59,393 bases of DNA from Actinoalloteichus_B caeruleus (GTDB taxonomy: Bacteria; Actinomycetota; Actinomycetes; Mycobacteriales; Pseudonocardiaceae), in assembly GCF_000718005.1 (NCBI RefSeq), contig NZ_JODV01000025.1. One strand, written 5' to 3'. Below the pieces are notes generated by a model. That model saw only the letters and a list, made by a program, of their open reading frames with translations, was not told the DNA's origin and ran no database searches. The position numbers and the translations under genes were made by a program. Numbering within the stretch: the stretch's first letter is position 1; each line of letters begins with the position of its first letter. Below are positions 1 through 9,700 of the stretch, one piece after another.

Positions 1-1
1 C

Positions 2-3000
2 CGGTCGGTGGCTCGGGCGCATGTGTGCGGGGTGCGGGTGGACTGGTCGGCGGTGTTCTCCGGGGGTGGCAGGACCGACCTGCCCACCTACGCCTTCCAA
101 CCCCAACGCTTCTGGCCCGACACCCCGGCATTGACCGGGCCCACCGCCCCGGAGGACACCGAGTTCTGGGAGGCCGTCGATCGTGCCGACAGCGCCGCCC
201 TGGTCGGTGCCCTGGATCTCGAGGCCGGGACCGAGGCGGCGCTGGACGCGGTACTACCCGCCTTGGCCGCCTGGCGACGGGGTCGCCGCCAGCGGTCGGT
301 GGTGGATTCCTGGCGGTACCGGGTGACGTGGAAGCCGGTGGTGCCCACGAGCGGAGGTCGGGTTGGCGGGCCACTGCTGGTCGTCGTGCCCGCCGGTCGG
401 ACGCGGGACCCGGTGGTGGTGGCGACGCTGGCCGCGGTGCCGGACGCGGTGACCTTGGCGGTCGAGGAGGAGGGCACGGACCGGGCCGCGTTGGCGGCGG
501 CGGTCGCCGAGCGCGTCGGGGCGGACGACGTGGCCGGGGTGGTGTCGCTGTTGGCCTTGGAGGAGGCGCCGGCCTCGGCGGGATCCGGCGTGTCGGCGGG
601 ATCCGGCGTGTCGGTGGGGTTGGTCGGCACCGTGGCGTTGGCGCAGGCCCTGGGGGACGCGGGCGTGGTCGCGCCGTTGTGGGTGGTCACGGCTGGCGCG
701 GTGGCCGTGGGCGGTTCCGAGGGGGCGGCGGTCAGCCCGGCGCAGGCGGCGGTGTGGGGGTTGGGCCGGGTGGTGGGCCTCGAACATCCCGAACGATGGG
801 GTGGCCTCATCGACCTGCCCACCGCACCCGACGACCGCGCGGTCTCCCAGCTGCGGTCGCTGCTCGCCGGCGGCGGAACCGACGACGAGTTCGCTGTCCG
901 CCCGGCCGGTGCCCTCACCCGCCGTCTCGTGCGCGGTGCCGGCGGGAACCGGCACCGGACCTGGAGGCCCACCGGAACCGTGCTGGTCACGGGCGGCACG
1001 GGAGCGCTCGGCGGTCACGTAGCACGCTGGCTCGCCGAGAGCGGGGCGGACCACCTGGTCCTGCTCAGCCGCAGCGGCCCGAACGCGGCCGGCGCCGAGG
1101 ACCTCGCCGAGGAACTGGCCGAGCGGGGGACCACCGTCACCTTCGCCGCCTGCGACGCGGCCGACAGGGCCGCCCTGGACGAGGTACTCGCCGACATCCC
1201 CCGGGACCACCCGCTCACCGCGGTGGTGCACACCGCCGGAGTGCTCGCCGACGGCGTGCTCGACGCGATGGAACCAGCGAGGCTCGCGGACGTGTTCCGA
1301 CCGAAGGTCGACGCGGCCGTCGCGCTCCACGAGGCGACCCGGCACCTCGACCTGGCCGCCTTCGTGCTCTTCTCCTCGCTCGCGGGCACCCTGGGCAACG
1401 CCGGCCAGGGCAACTACGCGGCCGCGAACGCGGCGCTCGACGCGCTCGCCACCCGACGACACGCCCAAGGCCTGCCCGCCACCTCGATCGCCTGGGGCAT
1501 GTGGGACGGCGCCGGACTCGCCAGCACCCCGGAGGTCACGGCCCGCATGCGTCGTGGCGGCACGATCGCCATGCCCCCGGACCTCGCCGTCGCCGCGATG
1601 CACGCGGCCGTCGAGGAGAGCGGCGCGAACCTCGTCCTCGCCGACCTCGACTGGTCAAGGTTCGGCCCTGGCCTCCTGCTCTCCGGGCGTGGTGGTGCCA
1701 TCGCGGACCTGCCGGAGGTCCGGGCCCTCGCCGAGAACGAACCCGGAGCTGGGCCGCTCGCGACGTCGGCCGACACCGTGGCCGGCGCGTCCCCGGCCGA
1801 GCGGGAGAAGCTCCTGCTGGACCTCGTCAGGACGACCGCGGCCGCCGTGCTCGGGCACCAGTCGGCCGAGCGGGTACCCACCGGTCGCGCCTTCCGCGAC
1901 CTCGGCTTCGACTCGCTCACCGCGGTGGAGCTGCGCAACCTCCTCGGCGCGAGCACCGGGCTGCGCCTGCCCGCCACCCTGGTCTTCGACTACCCGACAC
2001 CCGAGGAACTGGCCCGCCACCTGGGGCGGGAGCTCGGTGGCGGCGCCGTCACACCCGAAGCGGCCCCCGTCGCGTCCGCCACCGACGAACCCCTCGCCAT
2101 CGTCGGCATGAGCTGCCGCTTCCCGGGTGGGGTCCGATCACCCCGGCAGTTCTGGGACCTGCTGATGGCCGGTACCGACGCCATCACCGGCCTGCCCACC
2201 GACCGGGGGTGGGACATCGACGCGATCTTCGCCGACGTGCCCCCCGAGGTGCGGGTCAGCGCCGGCGGGTTCCTCGACGACGTGGGGAACTTCGACCCGG
2301 GCTTCTTCGGGATCTCCCCCCGCGAGGCCCTCGCGATGGACCCGCAGCAGCGCCTGCTGCTGGAGACATCCTGGGAGGCGTTCGAGAACGCCGGGATCGA
2401 CCCCGCTTCGACGCGCGGGAGCAGCACCGGCGTCTTCGTCGGCACCAACGGACAGGACTACCTGGGCCTGATGATGGGCTCCGCGCCGCACCTCCAGGGC
2501 TACGTGGCCACCGGGAGCGGTGCGAGCGTGCTCTCCGGACGGCTGTCCTACACCTTCGGGTTCGAGGGGCCGGCCGTCACCGTCGACACCGCCTGCTCCT
2601 CCTCGCTGGTAGCCCTGCACCTCGCCGGCCAGGCCCTGCGCCAGGGCGAGTGCGCGATGGCGCTCGCCGCCGGCGTGACCGTCATGTCCACGCCAGGGGT
2701 GTTCGTCGGGTTCAGCCAGCAGGGGGTGCAGGCCTCGGACGGCCGCTGCAAGGCGTTCTCCGACTCCGCCGACGGCACCGGCTGGGCCGAGGGCATCGGC
2801 GTGCTGGTACTCGAACGTCTCTCCGACGCGCGGCGCAACGGGCACGAGGTCCTCGCCGTCGTGCGGGGCTCCGCCGTCAACTCCGACGGCGCCTCCAACG
2901 GCCTCACGGCCCCCAACGGCCCGTCGCAGCAGCGGGTGATCCGGCAGGCACTCGCCAACGCCGGCCTGACCGCCCCTGAGGTCGACGCCGTGGAGGCGCA

Positions 3001-6000
3001 CGGCACCGGAACGGCGTTGGGCGACCCCATCGAGGCGCAGGCGTTGCTGGCGACCTACGGGCGCGACCGGGGCCGGCCGCTGTGGTTGGGATCGGTGAAG
3101 TCGAACATCGGCCACACCCAGGCCGCGGCGGGGATCGCCGGGGTGATGAAGATGGTGCTCGCCCTGCGCCACGGTGCGCTGCCCCGGACACTGCACGCCG
3201 AGGTGCCCTCCTCCGAGGTGGACTGGACGACGGGCGCGGTGGCGCTGCTGGCGGAGGCGACACCCTGGCCCGAGACCGGCCAGCCCCGCCGGGCGGGGGT
3301 GTCCTCGTTCGGGATCAGCGGCACCAACGCCCACCTCATCCTCGAGGGGGTGCCAACCGAGGACCGGGACCACCCCACCGGCCCTCCACGCCCCACCCCG
3401 TGGGTGCTCTCGGCACGCGGTGACGCCGCCCTCCACCGGCAGGTGGAGCGGCTGCGCGCGCACCACCACGCTGAGACGCCCACCCCGCTCGACGTCGGGC
3501 ACACGCTCGCCGGGCGCACGGCGTTCGAGCACCGCGCCGTCGTCCTCGACCCGACCCGCCCCATCGACCTCCACTCGACGGGAACGATCAGGGGGGTCAC
3601 CGGCGACCGGGCGACGGCCTTCCTGTTCTCCGGCCAGGGATCGCAGCGCCCGGGCATGGGTCGAGACCTGTACGACACCTTCCCGGCCTTCGCCGAGGCC
3701 TTCGACCTCGTGTGCGCCGAAGTCGACCAGTGGCTGCCCGGTCCCCTCCGGGAGGTGGTGCTCGGCGAGGGCGACCTGCTCGACCGCACCGACTACACCC
3801 AGGCGGGCCTGTTCGCGCTGGAAGTGGCGCTCTACCGCCTCCTCGAGTCCTGGGGGGTCACCCCGGACTTCCTGGCCGGTCACTCCGTCGGCGAACTCGC
3901 CGCCGCGCACGTCGCCGGTGTGCTGACGCTGCCGGACGCGGCCCGGCTGGTCGGCGCGCGGGGAACCCTGATGGCGGCCCTGCCCCCCGGGGGCGCGATG
4001 GTCTCGGTGCGGGCACCCGAGGAGGAGGTGACGCCCAGGTTGGGAGGGCGGGTCACGCTCGCCGCCGTGAACGGCCCACGGTCGGTCGTGATCTCCGGTG
4101 ACGAAGCCGAGGTCCTGCGCCTGGCGGAGGCATTCGCCGCCGAGGGACTGCGGACGAAGCGGTTGTCCGTCGACCGCGCGTTCCACTCGCCTCTCGTGGA
4201 CCCGATGCTCGACGAGTTCCGTGCCGTGATCGCGGGACTGTCGTTCCTACCACCGACCATCCCGATCGTCTCCACCGTGACCGGCGAGCTCGCCGACGCG
4301 CACGAACTCGCCGACCCCGAGTACTGGGTGCGGCAGGTCCGGCGGCCGGTGCGGTTCGCCGACGCCGTCACCACCCTGCAGTCCCGCGGCGCCGAGGTGT
4401 TCCTGGGACTCGGCCCGGACGGCGCGCTCACCGCACTCGCCAGCGACTGCGTCACGAACCAGGGGGCCACCTTCGTCCCGGTGTCGCGCAGGGAACGAGC
4501 TGAACCGGAAACCCTCGTGGCGGCCCTGGCGGAACTGTGGGTGCGGGGCACGACCGTCGACTGGCCCGCGTACTACGCCGGAGCGGGCGGGACCCGTGTC
4601 GAACTGCCGCCCTACCCGTTCGAACCCGAGCTGTACTGGCCGGAGACGAGCAGTGCGCCCGTCAACCGGCAGGCGGCCGAGCCGGCGGAGGACGCGGCGT
4701 TCTGGGACGCCCTCGAGCGGGCCGACCTGTCCGACATCCCAGGGCTCGACGAGGACCAGCCACTCAGGGCCGCGCTCCCGTCGCTCTCCGCCTGGCGCCG
4801 CAGGCGACGCGACCTGTTGAGGGCCGACGACTGGCGGTACCGAGTGGCGTGGCGTCCGTTCACCGAGGACACCACCGCTCTCACCGGCACCTGGCTGGTC
4901 GTCGTCCCACCCACCGGAGTGGACACGGGGCTGCTGGCCACGCTCGAGGAGGCGCTGACCGCCAGGGGCGCGGACGCGGTGACCATCGCCGCCGGCGACC
5001 TCGACGGCCACCTGACCGCACCGGTCGCCGGGATCGTCTCGTTGCTCGCCCTCGACGAGGAGCCGGACGACGTCCACCCCGTCGTCCCCGCCGGCCTGGC
5101 CGCGACCGTGGCGCTGGTGCGCGCCCTCGCCGCTGGCGGCCACAGCCCGCCGGTGTGGATGGTGACCACCGGGGCGACGGCGGTCGACCCGAGCGACACC
5201 GTGCGACCAACACAGGCACTGAGCTGGGGCCTGGGGATGTCGCTGGCCCTGGAACACCCCGAGCTGTGGGGTGGCCTCGTCGACCTCCCCGGCAGGCCCG
5301 ACGAGGGCGCCGCCACGCGCCTGGCCAACCTGGTCGGGCAGGGCGAGGACCAGCTGGCCGTGCGCCCCGCCGGAACGCGGGTGCGTCGCCTGGTCCGCGC
5401 CCCGGCCGAACCCGGGGGCCCGGACACGTGGCGGCCCGGGGGAACAGCGCTGATCACCGGGGGCGTTGGCGCGCTCGGCGCCCATGTCGCCCGATCGCTC
5501 GCCGAGGGAGGCGTCGAACACCTCGTGCTGCTGTCCCGGCGGGGCACGGACACCCCCGGCGCCCCGGAGCTGACCGAGGAACTGACCGCCCTCGGCGCGC
5601 GGGTCACCGTCGCCGCGTGCGACGTCGCCGACCGCGAGTCGATCACCGCCCTGGTGACCGGGCTCCGCGCGCGGGGGGAACGGATCACGACCGTGGTGCA
5701 CGCCGCCGGGGTGGTCGGGCAGCGCCCCCTGCTGGCCTGCGACGTCTCCGACATCGCCGGGATCCTCGCCGCGAAGGTCGCGGGGGCGCGGCACCTCGAC
5801 GAGCTGTTCACCGACACCCCACCGGACGCCTTCGTGCTGTTCTCCTCCGCCGCCGGGGTGTGGGGCGGCGCTGGGCAGGCCGCCTACGCGGCGGGGAACG
5901 CCTTCCTCGACGCGCTCGCCGCTGACCGACGGACCCGCGGGCTGCCGGGCACGTCCGTCGCCTGGGGCGGCTGGGCCGGTGGGGGCATGTCCGAGGGAGC

Positions 6001-6787
6001 CGCCGAGCAGCTCCTCGCCAGGCGTGGCCTTCCCGCCATGCCCGTCGCACCCGCCGTGGCGGCGCTCGCCCAGGCCGTCGCGCGGAACGAGACGGCCCTG
6101 ACCGTGGTGGACGTCGACTGGTCCCGGTTCGCCCCCGCATTCGCCATCGCCAGATCCCGCCCCCTGCTCGCCGAGATCGTCGAGCCCACCACCACCGGCG
6201 ACGAGCAGCACCCCGAGACGACCAGCGCCGGCGGAGCAGCACTGCGGGACCGGCTGACCGCCGCGGGCACGGCCGAGCGCACCCGAATCCTGCTCGACGT
6301 GGTCCGTGCGGAGGCCGCGGTGGTGCTCGGCCACCCGGACGCCGCCGCCGTCGGGGCGGACCGGGCGTTCCGCGAGTTGGGTTTCGACTCGGTCATGGCG
6401 GTCGAGTTCCGCGACCGGCTCACCGCGGCGACCGGTCTGAGGCTTGAGGCCACCGTCATCTTCGACGAGCCATCGCCCGAGGAGCTCGCCGCCCGACTGC
6501 TGGACGAGCTGTTCGACACCGGCGGACCGGACGACCCGGTCGACCCGGTCGACCCGGCGGGGGCCCCGGACGACGACGAGGTACGGGCCATCCTGACCTC
6601 CCTGCCCGTCCGGCGGATCCGAGAAGCGGGCCTGTTGGACGCGCTGCTGCGGCTGCGCGACGAGCGCGCACCGGAACCGACCGGCGGGGACGACCAGACC
6701 GACGCGATCAGGACGATGGACGTGGCCGACCTGGTCCGGATGGCCATGCGGCCCGAGGAGGCCGACCGGCCGGGGGGGAGCGACTGA
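2..6787 (+). CDS. Type I modular PKS, 5'-truncated: [AT end]-KR-ACP / KS-AT-KR-ACP
   Basis: Polyketide chain extension in the cytoplasm. The frame is open to the window edge, so the true start lies upstream; about 2261 residues are visible. It begins in the post-AT linker (DLPTYAFQPQRFW). KR1 has an intact NADPH motif (TGGTGALGG, about residues 328-336) and catalytic Ser and Tyr (GQGNY, near 470). ACP1 has phosphopantetheine Ser about 638. KS has active Cys about 865 (DTACSSS) with EAHGTGT and KSNIGH His motifs near 1000 and 1035. AT has GHSVGE near 1294 and AFHS near 1394, the pattern of malonyl-CoA ATs. KR2 is intact (TGGVGALG near 1820; Tyr in GQAAY near 1964). ACP2 Ser is about 2130, followed by a C-terminal docking region. 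There is no DH or ER in either AT-KR linker, so both modules should leave a beta-hydroxyl. The stop overlaps the next PKS start by one base (TGATG). Confidence 0.95.
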   Translation, partial: RSVARAHVCGVRVDWSAVFSGGGRTDLPTYAFQPQRFWPDTPALTGPTAPEDTEFWEAVDRADSAALVGALDLEAGTEAALDAVLPALAAWRRGRRQRSVVDSWRYRVTWKPVVPTSGGRVGGPLLVVVPAGRTRDPVVVATLAAVPDAVTLAVEEEGTDRAALAAAVAERVGADDVAGVVSLLALEEAPASAGSGVSAGSGVSVGLVGTVALAQALGDAGVVAPLWVVTAGAVAVGGSEGAAVSPAQAAVWGLGRVVGLEHPERWGGLIDLPTAPDDRAVSQLRSLLAGGGTDDEFAVRPAGALTRRLVRGAGGNRHRTWRPTGTVLVTGGTGALGGHVARWLAESGADHLVLLSRSGPNAAGAEDLAEELAERGTTVTFAACDAADRAALDEVLADIPRDHPLTAVVHTAGVLADGVLDAMEPARLADVFRPKVDAAVALHEATRHLDLAAFVLFSSLAGTLGNAGQGNYAAANAALDALATRRHAQGLPATSIAWGMWDGAGLASTPEVTARMRRGGTIAMPPDLAVAAMHAAVEESGANLVLADLDWSRFGPGLLLSGRGGAIADLPEVRALAENEPGAGPLATSADTVAGASPAEREKLLLDLVRTTAAAVLGHQSAERVPTGRAFRDLGFDSLTAVELRNLLGASTGLRLPATLVFDYPTPEELARHLGRELGGGAVTPEAAPVASATDEPLAIVGMSCRFPGGVRSPRQFWDLLMAGTDAITGLPTDRGWDIDAIFADVPPEVRVSAGGFLDDVGNFDPGFFGISPREALAMDPQQRLLLETSWEAFENAGIDPASTRGSSTGVFVGTNGQDYLGLMMGSAPHLQGYVATGSGASVLSGRLSYTFGFEGPAVTVDTACSSSLVALHLAGQALRQGECAMALAAGVTVMSTPGVFVGFSQQGVQASDGRCKAFSDSADGTGWAEGIGVLVLERLSDARRNGHEVLAVVRGSAVNSDGASNGLTAPNGPSQQRVIRQALANAGLTAPEVDAVEAHGTGTALGDPIEAQALLATYGRDRGRPLWLGSVKSNIGHTQAAAGIAGVMKMVLALRHGALPRTLHAEVPSSEVDWTTGAVALLAEATPWPETGQPRRAGVSSFGISGTNAHLILEGVPTEDRDHPTGPPRPTPWVLSARGDAALHRQVERLRAHHHAETPTPLDVGHTLAGRTAFEHRAVVLDPTRPIDLHSTGTIRGVTGDRATAFLFSGQGSQRPGMGRDLYDTFPAFAEAFDLVCAEVDQWLPGPLREVVLGEGDLLDRTDYTQAGLFALEVALYRLLESWGVTPDFLAGHSVGELAAAHVAGVLTLPDAARLVGARGTLMAALPPGGAMVSVRAPEEEVTPRLGGRVTLAAVNGPRSVVISGDEAEVLRLAEAFAAEGLRTKRLSVDRAFHSPLVDPMLDEFRAVIAGLSFLPPTIPIVSTVTGELADAHELADPEYWVRQVRRPVRFADAVTTLQSRGAEVFLGLGPDGALTALASDCVTNQGATFVPVSRRERAEPETLVAALAELWVRGTTVDWPAYYAGAGGTRVELPPYPFEPELYWPETSSAPVNRQAAEPAEDAAFWDALERADLSDIPGLDEDQPLRAALPSLSAWRRRRRDLLRADDWRYRVAWRPFTEDTTALTGTWLVVVPPTGVDTGLLATLEEALTARGADAVTIAAGDLDGHLTAPVAGIVSLLALDEEPDDVHPVVPAGLAATVALVRALAAGGHSPPVWMVTTGATAVDPSDTVRPTQALSWGLGMSLALEHPELWGGLVDLPGRPDEGAATRLANLVGQGEDQLAVRPAGTRVRRLVRAPAEPGGPDTWRPGGTALITGGVGALGAHVARSLAEGGVEHLVLLSRRGTDTPGAPELTEELTALGARVTVAACDVADRESITALVTGLRARGERITTVVHAAGVVGQRPLLACDVSDIAGILAAKVAGARHLDELFTDTPPDAFVLFSSAAGVWGGAGQAAYAAGNAFLDALAADRRTRGLPGTSVAWGGWAGGGMSEGAAEQLLARRGLPAMPVAPAVAALAQAVARNETALTVVDVDWSRFAPAFAIARSRPLLAEIVEPTTTGDEQHPETTSAGGAALRDRLTAAGTAERTRILLDVVRAEAAVVLGHPDAAAVGADRAFRELGFDSVMAVEFRDRLTAATGLRLEATVIFDEPSPEELAARLLDELFDTGGPDDPVDPVDPAGAPDDDEVRAILTSLPVRRIREAGLLDALLRLRDERAPEPTGGDDQTDAIRTMDVADLVRMAMRPEEADRPGGSD
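575..610 (+). repeat. Perfect tandem duplication of an 18-bp unit inside KR1
   Basis: The unit TCGGCGGGATCCGGCGTG occurs twice head to tail within the structural subdomain of the first KR. It encodes a repeated Gly-Ser-rich hexapeptide (SAGSGV). It keeps the reading frame and lies in a variable loop, so it is probably neutral. Confidence 0.85.
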
Positions 6788-9700
6788 TGTCGGACGGCAC
6801 CGAGCAGGTGGTCGAGGCACTGCGATCATCGCTCATCGAGAACGACCGCCTGCGCAAGCAGAACCAGCGGCTCCGGTCTGCGTGGACCGAGCCCGTCGCC
6901 GTGGTCGGGATGAGTTGCCGGTATCCCGGGGGAGCCCAGTCCCCGGAGGACCTGTGGCGGCTGGTCCTGGACGGCACCGACGCGATCACCCCCTACCCGG
7001 CCGGCCGGGGCTGGGAGACGTGGTTCGGCGGCCAGGACGTCACCCCGCACGGGGGTTTCCTGCACGACGCCGACCTCTTCGATCCTTCCGTCTTCGGGAT
7101 CTCGCCACGCGAGGCGGTGGTGATGGACCCCCAACAGCGCCTGTTGCTGGAGGCGTCCTGGGAGGTGTTCGAACGCGCCGGGATCGACCCGCGTTCCCAA
7201 CGGGAGAGCAGGACCGGGGTGTACGTGGGCGCGTCGCCCTCCGGCTACAGCGCGGCCACGGTCGGCACCGGTGACAGCGACGGATTCGTCGTCACCGGCA
7301 CCGCCAACAGCGTCCTCGCCGGGCGGATCTCCTACTGCCTCGGCCTCGTCGGCCCGGCGATGACCATCGACACCGCGTGCTCGTCGTCCCTGGTGGCACT
7401 GCACGTCGCCGCCCAGGGCCTGCGTCGCGGCGAGTGCTCCCTCGCCATCGCGGGTGGCGTCACCGTGATGGCCAACCCGGCGGCGTTCGTCGAGTTCGGC
7501 AGGCAGGGCGGGCTCGCGGCCGACGGCCGCTGCAAGTCCTTCGCCGAATCCGCCGACGGCACCGGGTGGAGCGAGGGCGTCGGCCTCGTCCTGCTGGAGC
7601 GGCTGTCCGAGGCGCGACGCAACGGCCACCAGGTCCTGGCCGTGATCCGCGGCTCCTCGGTGAACTCCGACGGCGCCTCCAACGGTCTGACAGCACCGAA
7701 CGGTCCATCCCAACGCCGCGTCATCCGGCAGGCGCTCGCGGACGCGGGACTCGCCCCCGCCGAGGTCGACGTCGTCGAGGCCCATGGGACCGGCACCTCG
7801 CTCGGCGACCCCATCGAGGCGCGGGCGCTGCTGGCCACCTACGGCGCCGAACGCACCGAACCGCTGTGGCTCGGCTCGATCAAATCGAACATCGGCCACA
7901 CCCAGGCCGCGGCGGGCGTCGCGGGCGTCATCAAGATGATCCAGGCGCTACGGCACGCCGTGCTCCCGAGGACCCTGCACGTCGACTCCCCATCATCGAC
8001 CGTCGACTGGTCCACGGGTGCCGTCCGGCTGCTCACCACCCAACGGGACTGGCCGGCGACGAGCCGGCCGAGGAGAGCCGCGGTCTCCGCGTTCGGCATG
8101 AGCGGTACCAACGCGCACCTGGTGCTGGAGCAGGCACCCGAGCCGGCTCAGCCGGCCCACCAACCGGACACCGACCCCGTCGTCGCTGGTCCCGCCGTGC
8201 CCTGGCTGCTCTCCGGACGGACACCGGCCGCCCTCCGGGCGCAGGCGAACCGGCTGCGTTCCTGGGTCAGCGACCGCCCCGAACTGGCCGTGGAGGACGT
8301 CGGGTGGTCGCTCGCCCACACCCGCGCCGCGCTGGAACACCGGGCCGCCGTGGTGGCCGAGGACCGGGAGGCGCTGCTGTCGGGGTTGGCGGCGATCGCG
8401 GAGGGCCGGCCCGAACCGGGCGTCGTCGCCGCCGCGGCCGGCGAACGGGGACGACCAGTCTTCGTGTTCCCCGGGCAGGGCGCGCAGTGGTCGGGCATGG
8501 CAGCCGGGTTGCTGGCCCGCTCGCCCGCCTTCGCCGACGAGCTGAGGGCCTGCGACCGGGCGCTCGCCCCGTGGGTGGACTGGTCGGTGACCGACGTCAT
8601 CGGGCAGGTGCCCGGCGCCCCCGAGCTCGATCGGGTCGACGTCGTGCAGCCCGCCCTGTGGGCGGTGATGGTGTCGCTCTCCGGCCTGTGGCGGGCCTGC
8701 GGGGTCGAGCCCGCCGCCGTGCTCGGGCACTCGCAGGGCGAGATCGCCGCCGCCTGCGTGGCGGGCGCGCTGTCCCTGTCCGACGGCGCCCAGGTGGTGG
8801 CGCTGCGCAGCCGCGCGCTGCTGGCGCTGGCCGGGCAGGGTGGGATGGTGTCGCTGCCCGAAGCGGAACCCCGCGCCAGGGAGCGCATCAGCCCTTGGTC
8901 CGATCGCCTCGGGATCGCGGCGGTCAACGGGCCCCGGCACGTCGTCGTCTCCGGGGACAGCGGGGCGGTGGACGAGCTCCTCGCCGCCTGCGAGGCCGAG
9001 GGGGTTCGCGCGAAGCGGATCCCGGTCGACTACGCCTCCCACTCGCACCACGTCGAGGGCCTGCGCGCGGAGATCGTGGACTCCCTCAGCGGGATCACGC
9101 CCACCTCATCCGCCGTCCCCTTCTACTCCTCCGTCACCGGCGGCCGCATCGACACCGTGGAACTGGATGCGGCTTACTGGTACCGGAGCCTGCGGTCCAC
9201 CGTCGACTTCGACGGGGGAGCGCGCGCGGCGCTCGTCGACAGGCACCCCCGGTTCGTCGAGGTCAGTCCGCACCCGGTGCTCGCGATGAGCCTGGCGGAC
9301 ATCATCGAGGACGTGGGGAGCACCGCCACCACGCACCCGACCCTCCGCCGGGGGGACGACGACACCGGTCGGTTCACCCAGTCCCTCGCGCACGCGCACG
9401 TGCACGGCGCGGACGTGGACTGGAGCGGGATCCTCGCCGGCGCCCGCCGCGTCGACCTGCCCACGTACGCCTTCCGACGCCAGCGGTTCTGGTCCGAACA
9501 GGTCGCACTCGAAGCGCCCCCGGCGGCCGAGGAGGATGCCACGGCCGGTACCGCGCTCTGGGCCGCCGTCGAATCGGGCGACCCGGCCGCGGTGACCGAG
9601 GAGCTCGACGTGCCCTCCGAGGAGGACGATGCCGTTCGGCGGCTCCTGCCCCACCTCGCCGCCTACCGCGACCGCGACCGCCGCCGCGCCCGCGTCGACC

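Noticed and set aside
8..10. GTG start of the first PKS frame
   Set aside because: The frame is open to the window edge and begins inside a post-AT linker, so this is an internal codon of a truncated gene.
2138..4186. Long minus-strand open frame inside the first PKS
   Set aside because: Low-complexity Arg/Gly/Pro shadow of the KS-AT coding frame caused by high GC.
4247..6829. 860-codon minus-strand open frame
   Set aside because: Antisense shadow of the PKS KR-ACP region with no recognisable domain.
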